Assembly: GCF_014164785.1 (NCBI RefSeq)
Contig: NZ_JACJFN010000004.1
Span: forward strand, 248,001 to 312,000
Direction: 5' to 3'
Length of the DNA stretch: 64,000 nucleotides
Source of the DNA: Aquipseudomonas guryensis
Lineage (GTDB): Bacteria > Pseudomonadota > Gammaproteobacteria > Pseudomonadales > Pseudomonadaceae
The number at the start of each line of letters is the position of its first letter. Position 1 is the stretch's first letter. The translations under genes were made by a program, and so were the position numbers. The notes under the pieces are model-generated. The model searched no databases. It was not told the origin of the DNA and was given only the letters and a program-made list of their open reading frames with translations. Positions 38,673 through 48,044 of this stretch are shown one piece after another.

Positions 38673-40621
38673 TGCTGTCCAACCTCCAATGTTCCTTCTG
38701 GCTCCGGCTTGTGCCAGCCCAGCAGGTCGTTCTGGAAGTCATGGCTGGCCGCCTGGTAGTAAGCGATGTCGCGTTGCAGCAGCGGGTCGTTGTTATCAAC
38801 TTGATACTCGCGGCTGGCGCCTAGCGCGTCGTCATGTCGGCGCATTTGCCCGCGTGGACTTAGGATAGCCAGATCGTGGCCATCGAACAGACCTAGGTGC
38901 TGGTAGTTTCCGATCAGTACCCGTGGCGTTGCGGCGTTGGGCTTGAGCAGGTCGCGACCGAAGAAAGCGGACTGGTAGTCCAGGTTGAGCAGGCCGAGCA
39001 GGGTCGGCGCCAGGTCGATCTGGCTGGCCAGTTGGCCATCTTCACGGGGCGCCAGCCATTTGGGGGCATATAGGAACAGCGGGATGTGGTAGTTGACAAC
39101 CGGCAGGTCTTCCCTGCCCGCGCTACCTGCACAATGGTCGGCGACGAAGACGAATAGCGTATTGTCGAACCAGGGCTTGGCTTTTGCCTGTTCGAGGAAG
39201 TGCCCGATGGCCCAGTCGGTATACTTCACGGCGCCCTCGCGGCCGTCCCCGGAGGCTATGTCGATACGCCCGTCCGGGTAGGTGTAGGGGCGATGGTTGG
39301 AGGTAGTCATCAGCTGCAGTAAGAAGGGTTTTCCCGCAGCGTGGTCAGCGTCGGCCAGCTTGATTGCATTGGCATATAGATCCTCATCAGCCATGCCCCA
39401 AGCATTCTTGAAGTGAATGTCGGTCTCATTGACGCTGCTCTGGTCCACCACCCTATAGCCGTTGCCGGAGAAGAAGGCATTCATGTTGTCGAAGTAGCCT
39501 CGCCCGCCATAGACGAACACGCTGTCGTAGCCTTGGGCGGCAAGCTGCTGGCCGAGGCTGGCATAGCCAGCCTCCCGGCCGATGCGCTTAACGATGGAGC
39601 GCCCGGGAGTCGGCGGCACCGCCAGTGTGATGGCCTCCAGGCCTCGGTCGGTGCGGGTGCCGGTGGCATAGAAGTTGTTGAAGAACAGGCTCTGCTTGCG
39701 TAGCTGGTCAAGGTTTGGGGTCAACCCGCGCGGGTCGCCGAAGCTGCCTAGGTACTTGGCCGAGAGGCTCTCGATGGTCACCAGCACGACATTCAGCCGG
39801 CGCGGTCTGCCGGGGTTGTCGATCTGTCGGCGGACGTCCAAAGGATCACTGCCAACGAAGGTCGCCGTCGGCTCATCGAGCTCCCGGCGCAGCACGGGAG
39901 ACAGTGTGATTTCCGGCAGTTGACTGTAGAACTGCCGGTAGTCCAGCTCGTTGTTGCGTAAGGCCGCGAAGAACTGGTACGGCCCGTTGCTCGCCAGCTC
40001 ATGGCGATAGGCGTTGCCGCCTAGGCCACGCGGGCTGTCCTGGTCAAGCAGCAGGGCGCTCAGACCTGCCACCAGCACCATTCCGGCTATGCCCAGAGCG
40101 CGGCCCGGCCAGCTCGGCAGCGGCGCCAGCAGGGCGGCGCGCAGCGGCCGCTGCAGGGCTAGGCCGAGCAACGCGGCGAGCAGGCCGAGGCCGCTCAGCA
40201 GCAGACCCAGTGGGTAGGACTCAAGCAGGTTGTTGAGGACCTCGTCGGAGTACACCAGATAATCCACGGCGATGAAGTTGAAGCGAACACCGAACTCGTC
40301 CCAGAACAGCCACTCGGCGGTAGCAACGAACAACATGGCGAACAGGCTGATAAGCAGCAGTAGACCGAGCCACAGGCGATGCCCCGGTCGAGGCCACAAG
40401 GCGGGCGGGCAGAGCAACAGATAAAGGCCCAGCGGCAGCGCTGCGTAGGCGAGGAAGCCGAGATCGTAGAGCAGGCCGACGGAAAAAACGTCTGGGGCGA
40501 GGCCGCCGGCCTCACCCCAGTGGCCGATGAGCAGGAGCACACGGGTGGCAAGGAATATCGCCAGCCAACAGGCAAGCAGCAGGAACAGGTAGCGCAGGGG
40601 CGCGGTACGGGGCAGCAGCAT
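38669..40621 (-). CDS. LTA synthase-family phosphoglycerol/phosphoethanolamine transferase
   Basis: A 650-residue membrane enzyme. The first 200 residues contain about five helices; the periplasmic alkaline-phosphatase-like domain starts near 275 (RLNVVLVTIESLSAKYLGSFG). The catalytic Thr lies in YATGTRTDRGLEAI, and metal ligands appear in VADHCAGSAGREDLP and the Glu of VTIES. Gram-negative members transfer phosphoglycerol or phosphoethanolamine to glycans or lipid A. The gene runs with PAP2 in one operon. The ATG at 40621 lacks a strong ribosome binding site. Confidence 0.88.
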   Translation of the reverse strand: MLLPRTAPLRYLFLLLACWLAIFLATRVLLLIGHWGEAGGLAPDVFSVGLLYDLGFLAYAALPLGLYLLLCPPALWPRPGHRLWLGLLLLISLFAMLFVATAEWLFWDEFGVRFNFIAVDYLVYSDEVLNNLLESYPLGLLLSGLGLLAALLGLALQRPLRAALLAPLPSWPGRALGIAGMVLVAGLSALLLDQDSPRGLGGNAYRHELASNGPYQFFAALRNNELDYRQFYSQLPEITLSPVLRRELDEPTATFVGSDPLDVRRQIDNPGRPRRLNVVLVTIESLSAKYLGSFGDPRGLTPNLDQLRKQSLFFNNFYATGTRTDRGLEAITLAVPPTPGRSIVKRIGREAGYASLGQQLAAQGYDSVFVYGGRGYFDNMNAFFSGNGYRVVDQSSVNETDIHFKNAWGMADEDLYANAIKLADADHAAGKPFLLQLMTTSNHRPYTYPDGRIDIASGDGREGAVKYTDWAIGHFLEQAKAKPWFDNTLFVFVADHCAGSAGREDLPVVNYHIPLFLYAPKWLAPREDGQLASQIDLAPTLLGLLNLDYQSAFFGRDLLKPNAATPRVLIGNYQHLGLFDGHDLAILSPRGQMRRHDDALGASREYQVDNNDPLLQRDIAYYQAASHDFQNDLLGWHKPEPEGTLEVGQQ

Positions 40622-40717
40622 GCGGGTGTCCGAGTAGTAAATACGCTCGGCAGCATGTGCGGGGTCACGTCGAAAGCTGGTGAAAGAGAAGTGAAAAGAA
40701 CGTTAGTTGCTAAATCT

Positions 40718-41011
40718 GTTTGCTTTCGGCTGTGGATTCAACCACGGAGCTTGGTTAAGTCGCAGGCTCGAAGCTTACTGTCGATTGCCAGATCGTAGAG
40801 GACCAAATCCCGGGTTAATTCTGCAATTTGAAGCCTTACTCGGATGGCCCAGAGATCTCTCAGTCGGAGCGGGTATTTCTGCCCGACCAATTGTGTTTGG
40901 TTCCAGGGCTGCCGGCTGTAGGTAGCGATGATGTTCATGGAAAGTCCTCTACGTGTGGAAGGACAAGGATGGCTAGCCAAAGCAGTGCTCGCTAACCGGC
41001 CAGAAGCGACC
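40718..41011 (-). mobile_element. Truncated recombinase element, copy 3
   Basis: The 5' end is at 40987-41010, where the 24-bp end sequence of the recombinase element is recognisable (GCTAACC, GGCC, AGAAGCGAC). The far side ends in a decayed site arm GTTTGCTTTC with GGCT (40718-40731). The inner two thirds of the element are missing. Confidence 0.65.
40738..40938 (-). pseudogene. Truncated small tyrosine recombinase
   Basis: Begins MNIIATYSRQPWNQTQLVGQ and matches the first 65 residues of the intact copies with about 80 percent identity by eye, ending at SKLRACDLTKLRG and a stop. The catalytic Arg57 position is kept, but Lys, His, Arg and Tyr are all lost, so it cannot be active. GGAAAG and AGAGGAC upstream preserve the ribosome-binding region. 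It is more diverged than the two full copies are from each other, hence older. Confidence 0.8.
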
Positions 41012-41081
41012 GTTGAGTATTTGTGAGCGCGACCAGAGTCCAATGACTCTTGGCTCCGTGTTGATGTTTCATCCCTTGCGA

Positions 41082-41954
41082 TCAAGACTGACTCAGAAGC
41101 TCATCAAGAATGCCAAGGCCAAAGTGGCGTTGTAGCGTGACTGCAAAGAACTGCTCAGCGATGTCCGGCAGCTCGGCGTAAAGCTGCAGGCTACCATTGA
41201 GCAGTTCGTCCTGAACCACCACGGCGGGCAGCAAGGCGATGTCGCCGGAGTCGCGCGCCAGCAGACGCAGCATGGCCATGTCGTCCACCTCGGCACAGAT
41301 GTGCGGGCTCAGACCGTGGCTGTTGCAGTAGACCTCGAACTGGCTGCGAATATCGCTGCTGCGTCCCGGCACGATCAGGCGTACCTGCTGCAGATCAGCG
41401 GGCAAGGTGAACGGTGCCAGCCCCGTCCGTGGAGGCCCCACCAGGCACACGCTCTGCCGGTCCAGCAGGCGGCAGCGCCAGGCTCGCTGGCCATCGCCAC
41501 TGACCGCTTGGTTGGTCAGCACTACATCCAGCTTGTGCAATGCCAGACGCTCCAGCAACTCCTCCAAACTGCCGGACTCAAGGGTGATGCGCACCTGCGC
41601 ACGGCCGAGAAAGGGTCGCAGTAGGTTTTCCTGAAAGTTACGCGACAGGGTCGCCACTGCGCCGATGCGCAAGGGCTGGACGTCTTGCTGCGCGCCTTGC
41701 AGGGTCATCTGCAATTCGCTACCCAGGGCAAAGATACTCTCGGCATAGTCCAGCACCAGTCGTCCCGCTTCGGTCAGCGTCAGGCTACGACCGCTGCGGA
41801 TAAACAGCACGTGGCCCAGCTCGTCCTCCAGGGTACGGATTTGCGTGGACAGCGCCGATTGCGACACATGCAGCGAGTGGGCGGCGCGCGTCAGGTTGCC
41901 TTCCTTGGCCACGGCCCAGAAGTAGTGCAGGTGGTGAAAGTTGAGTCGGCGCAC
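41082..41954 (-). CDS. LysR-family regulator, NhaR-like, divergent from dab
   Basis: A 290-residue LTTR with helix-turn-helix at residues 1-60 (FHHLHYFWAVAKEGNLTRAAHSLHVSQSALSTQIRTLE), of the NhaR/MetR-like N-terminal type, and an effector domain from about 90. It is transcribed away from dabB with a 103-bp spacer that contains an ATCTATT/AATAGAT palindrome. LysR genes commonly neighbour DAB operons, so regulation of dabBA is the likely role. Confidence 0.88.
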   Translation of the reverse strand: MRRLNFHHLHYFWAVAKEGNLTRAAHSLHVSQSALSTQIRTLEDELGHVLFIRSGRSLTLTEAGRLVLDYAESIFALGSELQMTLQGAQQDVQPLRIGAVATLSRNFQENLLRPFLGRAQVRITLESGSLEELLERLALHKLDVVLTNQAVSGDGQRAWRCRLLDRQSVCLVGPPRTGLAPFTLPADLQQVRLIVPGRSSDIRSQFEVYCNSHGLSPHICAEVDDMAMLRLLARDSGDIALLPAVVVQDELLNGSLQLYAELPDIAEQFFAVTLQRHFGLGILDELLSQS

Positions 41955-41991
41955 GCTTAATTCCTAAAAAAAGAACGATTCATTCATATCA

Positions 41992-42008
41992 ATCTATTTT
42001 TAATAGAT
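41992..42008. promoter_or_regulatory. Candidate LysR operator upstream of dabB
   Basis: A 17-bp palindrome, ATCTATT and AATAGAT separated by TTT, in the 103-bp divergent spacer. Its place between the regulator and dabB suits an LTTR recognition site; this is inference. Confidence 0.45.
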
Positions 42009-42057
42009 CAACCGCTACGGGAGACTAAGGCCACTCGATGGATTAGGAGCTACGTCC

Positions 42058-43584
42058 GTGCCGATCACTCTTGCGCCCCTGGTCGAACTGTTGCCCTGGG
42101 TGTATGCCCTAGCGCTGATTCCGGCCAGCCTCTTGCACACTCGCGAGCACTTCTGGTGGCCAGCCCGAGGCGCCGGTTACCTCGGTTTGAGCCTGGTTCT
42201 GGTGGCCTGGCTACAAGCGGCTCTGAACCAACAGGCTGATGATCGACTGGGCCTGGCGATGGCGGGGCTGGTCAGTGTGCTGGCGTTGGTGATCATCGAC
42301 TATTCCCGGCGCTACCTGGAGGGCGAGCTCGGGCAGCAGCGTTATGTGCTGGCCTTGATCGGTACGCTGGCGGCAGTGGCCACGGTGGTCACCAGCACCG
42401 ATTTGCTGCTACTGGTTGCTGCCTGGATTGTTTCCAGCTTGTGCCTGCATCAGCTGCTCACGTTTTACCGCGACCGTCCGCAGGCCCTGGTGGTGGCGCA
42501 CAAGAAATTCCTCGCCAGTCGCCTGGCCGATGTCTGTTTGTTGCTGGCCACCGGGTTGCTGGTGCGTGCTGGCGGTGACAGCAGCATCGCGGTGATTCTC
42601 GACACCGTGAACAGTCGCCTGCAGGCCAGCGGCCAGCTCGGCTGGGACCTGCAACTGGCGGCGCTGCTGCTGGCCCTGGCGGTGATCTTGAAGTCGGCGC
42701 AGCTGCCAGTGCACGGCTGGCTGATCCAGGTAATGGAAGCACCGACGCCGGTATCGGCGCTGTTGCACGCTGGGCTGGTCAACCTAGGGGGCTTCCTGCT
42801 GCTGCGCTTTGCTCCGCTGTTTTCTGCCGCCGTGCCGGCGCAAAGCGTGCTGGTCGTGGTCGGCGGCCTGACCGCAGTGCTCGCCGCGCTGGTGATGATG
42901 ACGCGCATCAGCATCAAGGTCCGCCTGGCTTGGTCGACCTGCGCGCAGATGGGCCTGATGCTGCTGGAGTGCGGCCTGGGGCTCTACGAACTGGCCTTGG
43001 TGCACCTGTTGGCACACTCGCTGTACAAGGCCCATGCCTTCCTCGCTGCAGGCGAGACGGTGGCCCAGGCGCGCCAACATGCCCTGCAGCCCGTTGTTGT
43101 GCGGCCGGGGCTGGGTGATCTGCTGTGGGCCCTGTTGCTGGCCGGCCTGGCCCTGGCGCTTCTGCAGGGTGCGTGGACCTGGCTACAGCCGGGCCATGAG
43201 CTGCCTCTGGTGGCCCTGGCCATTCTCGCCATCGGTCTGGCCCCCTGGTGCCTGCGCCGCTGGCAGGTGTTGCAGGGGCTGAGCATGTTCGTGCTGCTGT
43301 TGGCGGCCTACCTGCTCTGGCACCAGGCCGCCGCCTGGATTCTGGATACCCCGCTAACGCAGGCACCGCTGCTGCTGACCGGGCTGGCCCTGCTGCTGTT
43401 TGTCGGCCTGTATCTGCTGCAGGCGCTGATCCTGGCGCGCCCCCAGGGCGCACTGACGCAGCGCCTGTATCCGCTGGCCTTTGCCGGTTTCTACCTGGAT
43501 GAGCACTTCACCCGTCTGACCTTCCGCCTGTGGCCGGTGCGTTCGCCCCAGCCCCTGACTTCGCCTACTGGAGACCGTCCATGA
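42058..43584 (+). CDS. dabB: DAB inorganic carbon transporter, membrane subunit DabB
   Basis: A 508-residue polytopic protein related to the proton-conducting NuoL/MrpA family. The core segment, with KSAQLPVHGWLIQVMEAPTPVSALLHAGLVNLGGFLLLRFAPLF (about residues 225-270), holds the conserved Lys and His of the antiporter-like channel. Together with DabA it uses the cation gradient to drive CO2 hydration into bicarbonate inside the cell. The start is GTG with TTAGGAG upstream. It overlaps dabA by ATGA. A true NuoL is excluded by the absence of other nuo genes and the DabA partner. Confidence 0.9.
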   Translation: MPITLAPLVELLPWVYALALIPASLLHTREHFWWPARGAGYLGLSLVLVAWLQAALNQQADDRLGLAMAGLVSVLALVIIDYSRRYLEGELGQQRYVLALIGTLAAVATVVTSTDLLLLVAAWIVSSLCLHQLLTFYRDRPQALVVAHKKFLASRLADVCLLLATGLLVRAGGDSSIAVILDTVNSRLQASGQLGWDLQLAALLLALAVILKSAQLPVHGWLIQVMEAPTPVSALLHAGLVNLGGFLLLRFAPLFSAAVPAQSVLVVVGGLTAVLAALVMMTRISIKVRLAWSTCAQMGLMLLECGLGLYELALVHLLAHSLYKAHAFLAAGETVAQARQHALQPVVVRPGLGDLLWALLLAGLALALLQGAWTWLQPGHELPLVALAILAIGLAPWCLRRWQVLQGLSMFVLLLAAYLLWHQAAAWILDTPLTQAPLLLTGLALLLFVGLYLLQALILARPQGALTQRLYPLAFAGFYLDEHFTRLTFRLWPVRSPQPLTSPTGDRP

Positions 43585-46022
43585 CTGCGCTCGAACACTT
43601 CGCCAGCCTCGACCGGGATGCGCTGCACGAGGCTGCGCGTCAGGCCTGTGCGCGCATCGCCCCGACCTGGCCGCTGGACCGCATGATCGCTGTCAACCCG
43701 CTGTGGGAGCGGCGTGAGCACGCCTGGCCAACCGTCGCCGCAGAACTCTGGCAACGTGCCGGCAGCCCGCTGACGCTAAGCGCCGAAGACTACCGGAGCG
43801 CCTGGCAGGAGGGGCGCATCGGTGCACGCCACCTGCAGCAAGCCCTGGCGGAACAGGCCGAGCCCTGGACCATCGCACAGCTGCTGCAGGCCCTGGAGAT
43901 GCCGCCTGCGGCACACACTGGGCTGCCTCTGCTGGAAGACCTGGCCGATCCCAGCATCCCTTTACCGGGCTGGCCGGTGCTGATCACCCAGCAAATTGGC
44001 CAGTGCTGCGCCGCCTGGTTCGACCACGAACAGGCCGACTGGCGCCCGGAAGCCGGCGCCGGGCTGTACCAGACCTGGCGCAGTAGCATGCTGGCGGACA
44101 GAGGGTTGAGCGTACTCAGTGACTGCCGCGACCTGCACGGGCGCATTGCCGAGCTGCCGTTGCAGCCCCACGCGGCGCTTGAGGCTGCGGTGCAGCGCCT
44201 GGGGCTGAGCGCCGAGGACTGGGCGCCGTGGTTCGACTGCCTGTTGCTACGCAGCCTGGGCTGGGCCTCCTGGTGTGCGTACAAACGCTGGCAGGCCAAC
44301 CTGCAGGGGCAGGATGACCAAACCACCCTGGAGCTGCTGGCCATCCGCGCCGCCTGGGAGTGGCTGGTGGATGATCGCCAGCGTGATGCGCAGAGCCGTT
44401 GGCAGCGCTGGCGCTCGGCCTGGCAGGCCGGTTTGCAACAGCCCCCCTCAGACGCCTGGCAGGCCCTGCAGCTCTGGCAACGGGCTGACGAGCTGGCCTG
44501 GCAGGAGCAACTGCAACAGAAACTCTGCCGGGCGGAACCGGCAGCTCTGTCGCAGGCGCCGCTGGCCAAGCTGTTCTTCTGCATCGATGTGCGCTCCGAA
44601 CCCCTGCGCCGTGCCCTGGAGCAAGTCTGCCCGGACCTTGAGACCGGTGGTTTCGCCGGCTTCTTCGGCCTGCCCATTGCCTATACGCCGCTGGGCACCG
44701 CCGCCACCCGCCCGCAGTTGCCGGGGTTGCTGGCACCGCAGCTGCAGGTCAGCGATAGCAGCGGTGATGCCGCGCTGGATAACCACCTGGCGCAGCGCCG
44801 CCAGGCGCGGATGGCCCGTCAGGGACGCTGGCGTCTGTTCGAACGCCTGCCGGCGTCGACCTTTACCCTGGTCGAGAGTGTTGGCCTGGGCTATGCGGGA
44901 GCGCTGCTCGGGCGCACCTGTGGCCTGTCCTCGGGTACTGAAGAAGCACATCGCAGCGGCTGGCGTCCTGCCGAGTGGCAGCAGTTGCACCCGCAATTGC
45001 CAGCCCTGTCGCTGACCGAGAAGACTGATCTTGCCGCGCGCATCCTCCAGGCCATGGGGCTCAACGGTCCGGTCCCGGCGCTGCTGGTGCTGCTCGGGCA
45101 CGGCAGCCAGAGTGCCAACAATCCCCAGGCGGCCGGGCTGGACTGCGGTGCTTGCTGCGGGCAGAGCGGCGAGGTCAATGCGCGCCTGCTGGCCGACCTG
45201 CTCAACGACCGCGAAGTGCGCGTCGAACTGCGCCAGCGCGGGCATGACCTGCCGGCGCACTGCCATGTGCTGGCGGGCCTGCACAACACCACCACCGACG
45301 AGGTGCAGGTGTTTGCCCACGAGGCCATTCCGGCCACCCTGCAAGCGGACTGGCTGCGCGTGCGCCAAGCGCTGGATCAGGCCGCAGCCCAGGTACGCCA
45401 GGAGCGCGCCGCCGGGCTGGGCCTGACGGCGCTGCAGGCGCAGCCGGTCAAACTGCTTGATCGGCTGCGCCGGCGTGCCCGTGACTGGTCGCAGACCCGG
45501 CCCGAATGGGGCCTGGCCAACAACGCTGCGTTTATTGCCGCGCCGCGCGCGCGCACCCGCGGCGTCGACCTGCAGGGCCGCACCTTCCTGCACGACTACG
45601 ACTGGCGCCAGGATACCGAGGGCGCCGTGCTGGAACTGATCATGACCGCGCCCATGGTGGTGGCGCACTGGATCAACCTGCAGTACTTCACCTCGACCAC
45701 CGACAATGCGCGGTTTGGCAGCGGCAACAAGTTGCTGCACAACGTGGTCGGCGGGCATATCGGCGTGTTCGAGGGCAACGGCGGCGATCTGCGCATCGGC
45801 CTGGCCCGCCAGTCGCTGCACGATGGTCAGCAGTGGATGCATCGCCCGCTGCGCCTGCATGTGGTGATCGACGCGCCTCAGGCCATGATCGATCGGGTCA
45901 TCGACAATCACGCCGTGGTGCGCGACCTGGTTCTGCATGGCTGGCTGTACCTGCTGCGCCTGGACGGTCAACCCGCCCAGCTGGAGCGGCGCATCGCAAC
46001 AGGCTGGCAACCGCTGCCGTAA
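43581..46022 (+). CDS. dabA: DAB inorganic carbon transporter, catalytic subunit DabA (DUF2309)
   Basis: An 813-residue cytoplasmic protein with beta-carbonic-anhydrase-like zinc chemistry. The Cys-Asp pair is in LFFCIDVRSEP, and the His and second Cys are in VLLGHGSQSANNPQ followed by GLDCGACCGQ, matching the known DabA active-site order. ATG at 43581 lies in the dabB stop; upstream codons in the same frame are dabB shadow. The complex raises cytoplasmic bicarbonate and supports growth at low CO2 in heterotrophs as well as autotrophs. No RuBisCO or carboxysome gene is nearby. Confidence 0.93.
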   Translation: MTALEHFASLDRDALHEAARQACARIAPTWPLDRMIAVNPLWERREHAWPTVAAELWQRAGSPLTLSAEDYRSAWQEGRIGARHLQQALAEQAEPWTIAQLLQALEMPPAAHTGLPLLEDLADPSIPLPGWPVLITQQIGQCCAAWFDHEQADWRPEAGAGLYQTWRSSMLADRGLSVLSDCRDLHGRIAELPLQPHAALEAAVQRLGLSAEDWAPWFDCLLLRSLGWASWCAYKRWQANLQGQDDQTTLELLAIRAAWEWLVDDRQRDAQSRWQRWRSAWQAGLQQPPSDAWQALQLWQRADELAWQEQLQQKLCRAEPAALSQAPLAKLFFCIDVRSEPLRRALEQVCPDLETGGFAGFFGLPIAYTPLGTAATRPQLPGLLAPQLQVSDSSGDAALDNHLAQRRQARMARQGRWRLFERLPASTFTLVESVGLGYAGALLGRTCGLSSGTEEAHRSGWRPAEWQQLHPQLPALSLTEKTDLAARILQAMGLNGPVPALLVLLGHGSQSANNPQAAGLDCGACCGQSGEVNARLLADLLNDREVRVELRQRGHDLPAHCHVLAGLHNTTTDEVQVFAHEAIPATLQADWLRVRQALDQAAAQVRQERAAGLGLTALQAQPVKLLDRLRRRARDWSQTRPEWGLANNAAFIAAPRARTRGVDLQGRTFLHDYDWRQDTEGAVLELIMTAPMVVAHWINLQYFTSTTDNARFGSGNKLLHNVVGGHIGVFEGNGGDLRIGLARQSLHDGQQWMHRPLRLHVVIDAPQAMIDRVIDNHAVVRDLVLHGWLYLLRLDGQPAQLERRIATGWQPLP

Positions 46023-46108
46023 GCTTGAGCGATCAGAGCCGCGCCTGCACGGCGCGGCCTTGTCGCCTCTCGGTCAGCACACGCCGCGTGATGCACGTGG
46101 CGCAAATG

Positions 46109-46140
46109 AAAAGCCGCCTGTTGATTCAGGCGGCTTTTTA
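46109..46140. terminator. Bidirectional terminator between dabA and cysD
   Basis: Stem AAAAGCCGCCTG/CAGGCGGCTTTT with a short loop, flanked by A and T runs, between convergent genes. Confidence 0.88.
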
Positions 46141-46158
46141 TTCAGTGCTGCGAATCGG

Positions 46159-47094
46159 CTAGAAGTACCCCTCGATTTTCTTCTTCTCCATCGAGCCATC
46201 CTGATCATGGTCGATGATCCGGCCCTGGCGTTCGGAGGTCCGGGTCAGCAGCATTTCCTGGATGATCTCTGGCAGCGATTGCGCCTGCGATTCGACGGCG
46301 CCGGTCAACGGGTAGCAACCAAGGGTCCGGAAACGCACCCAGCGGGTCTGGATGCCCGCGCGCTGCTCCGGGGTGAGGTGCGCCAGCAGGCGCTCGTCGT
46401 CCACGCAGATCAGCGTGCCGTGCAGCTCGACCACCGGACGCGGCGCCGCGCGATAGAGGTCGACGATCTCGATCCCTTCGAGGTGGATGTACTGCCAGAT
46501 ATCCAGCTCGGTCCAGTTCGACAGGGGAAATACCCGCAGGCTCTCGCCGGCGTTGATCCGCGTGTTGTACAGCTGCCAGAGCTCCGGCCGCTGCTGCTTG
46601 GGGTCCCAGCGCTGATTAGCGTCGCGGAAGGAGCAGACACGCTCCTTGGCCCGTGACTTCTCTTCGTCGCGGCGCGCCCCACCAAAACAGGCATCGAAAC
46701 CGTACTGCGCCAGCGCCTGCTTCAGTGCCTCGGTTTTCATGATGTCGGTGTACTTGGCCGAACCCACGGAGAACGGAGTGATGTTCAGGCGCTCGCCGTC
46801 CGAGTTGATGTGTACGCGCATGTCCAGGCCCAGGCGCGCGGCCAGGCGGTCGCGGAACTGGCCCATTTCGGCAAACTCCCAGCCGGTGTCCACGTGCAGC
46901 AGCGGAAAGGGCAGCGGCCCCGGAAAGAAGGCCTTGCGCGCCAGGTGCAACAGCACGGTGGAATCCTTGCCAATCGAATAGAACAGGCAAGGGTTGCGCA
47001 TCACGGCCACTACCTCGCGCAGGATGTGCATGGCTTCGGCTTCGAGCGCGCGCAGGTGACTCAAGCGCTGATTTGCAGGGACGAATGCATTCAT
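46159..47094 (-). CDS. cysD: Sulfate adenylyltransferase subunit 2 (CysD), without CysN
   Basis: A 311-residue PP-loop ATP pyrophosphatase, the catalytic half of ATP sulfurylase. [18 protein letters not shown] carries the PP-loop, HVDTGWEF and [16 protein letters not shown] are conserved active-site segments, and the C terminus ends KKKIEGYF as in the family. ATG at 47094 overlaps the stop of the upstream DUF6671 gene (ATGA), so GTG at 47103 is less likely. CysD normally needs the GTPase CysN, which is usually adjacent; here it is not, and the neighbour is DUF6671 instead. A paralogue with another role is possible. Confidence 0.88.
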   Translation of the reverse strand: MNAFVPANQRLSHLRALEAEAMHILREVVAVMRNPCLFYSIGKDSTVLLHLARKAFFPGPLPFPLLHVDTGWEFAEMGQFRDRLAARLGLDMRVHINSDGERLNITPFSVGSAKYTDIMKTEALKQALAQYGFDACFGGARRDEEKSRAKERVCSFRDANQRWDPKQQRPELWQLYNTRINAGESLRVFPLSNWTELDIWQYIHLEGIEIVDLYRAAPRPVVELHGTLICVDDERLLAHLTPEQRAGIQTRWVRFRTLGCYPLTGAVESQAQSLPEIIQEMLLTRTSERQGRIIDHDQDGSMEKKKIEGYF

Positions 47095-47948
47095 GGGTTG
47101 CACTGCTCGCAGTGGCCGGCACTGGCCAGTTGGGTAACAGGATGTCGTTCTTTATGCTGGCAGGCCGGGCATACCCAGATGTGTGCGGCCGCTAATGGGG
47201 TGCTCAGGCCACAGTCCACGCAGAGCAGGCCAGGCTCGCTGCGCGCCACGGCAAAACCGCGTGCCTGGCAGCTCGGGCAATGGCTGCTCAGGCGCTTCGC
47301 CAGTTGCGCGGCGGCATCACGGATCACCGTCTGGCGCATCGGGTTGAGGTGGGCGCGCATGTCGGTCTCCAGCCAGATCTTCGGTGCGCGAGTTAGCAGC
47401 CATTCCAGCTGAGCGAGCAGCCAGTCGCGCTCGCGAATGCCCTTGCGGAACCAGTTTTCGCCGGGACGCCCGAGAATCAGGGCATGTTCGGGAAACCGCG
47501 CGCGCTGCATAAACGTCTCGGCGCCTTCAAGGCTGTCGACCTCGAGCTGGGCATAGTTGGTCGCCCCCGAGCCGGCCAGGGCATACACCGGATACTGCAG
47601 CTCAGCGTCCCACAGGCAGAGGATTTCGTAGTCCCAGGGCATCCAGCCCAGATGCGGATCACGGCCGAAGCTGCCTTCACTACCCAGGCCGTAGCGCACC
47701 CCGCCCAGTGCACAGGCCAGTTTGGCCTTGCTCAGCGCGGTGTCGTGGGCGCTGCCCGTACGCGCGACTTCGCGGCTGAAGGTGCCAAAGTGGTCGGTGT
47801 CGTAGCTGCTGATCGATTCGATGCACAAGCCCAGTGGTGCCAGGGCATCGGTGACCAACCGGCCCTTGTCGTGGCAGGTGAGGAAGGCAACGGGTTGCAC
47901 TTGGGTCAATGCAGTGGGTTGCTCATGCGGGGCGAGAGCGGCAGACAT
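47091..47948 (-). CDS. DUF6671 family protein with two C-terminal zinc ribbons
   Basis: A 285-residue protein of unknown function. The body ([41 protein letters not shown]) fits DUF6671. The last 90 residues hold three Cys-x2-Cys pairs or more ([25 protein letters not shown]), enough for two zinc ribbons. The start at 47948 has AGGGA upstream; the longer frame to 47987 is less likely. It is coupled to cysD by a 4-bp overlap and divergent from a LysR gene, suggesting a shared regulated operon. Confidence 0.8.
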   Translation of the reverse strand: MSAALAPHEQPTALTQVQPVAFLTCHDKGRLVTDALAPLGLCIESISSYDTDHFGTFSREVARTGSAHDTALSKAKLACALGGVRYGLGSEGSFGRDPHLGWMPWDYEILCLWDAELQYPVYALAGSGATNYAQLEVDSLEGAETFMQRARFPEHALILGRPGENWFRKGIRERDWLLAQLEWLLTRAPKIWLETDMRAHLNPMRQTVIRDAAAQLAKRLSSHCPSCQARGFAVARSEPGLLCVDCGLSTPLAAAHIWVCPACQHKERHPVTQLASAGHCEQCNP

Positions 47949-47993
47949 GGCGATAATCCCTGGAAATGACGATACAGGCATTCTCACCAGTAC

Positions 47994-48006
47994 TTGATAT
48001 AGTCAA
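47994..48006. promoter_or_regulatory. Candidate LysR box in the DUF6671/LysR spacer
   Basis: TTGATATAGTCAA is a palindrome of the T-N11-A type in the 96-bp divergent region. A second AT-rich half, AGATTATC, follows at 48011. The position fits autoregulation and control of the DUF6671-cysD operon. Confidence 0.5.
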
Positions 48007-48044
48007 AAATAGATTATCAGCCTGAAAATCATCGGTATTTAGCA

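Noticed and set aside
42058..43584. NADH dehydrogenase subunit L
   Set aside because: The family relationship is real, but the overlapping DUF2309 gene makes DabB the correct assignment.
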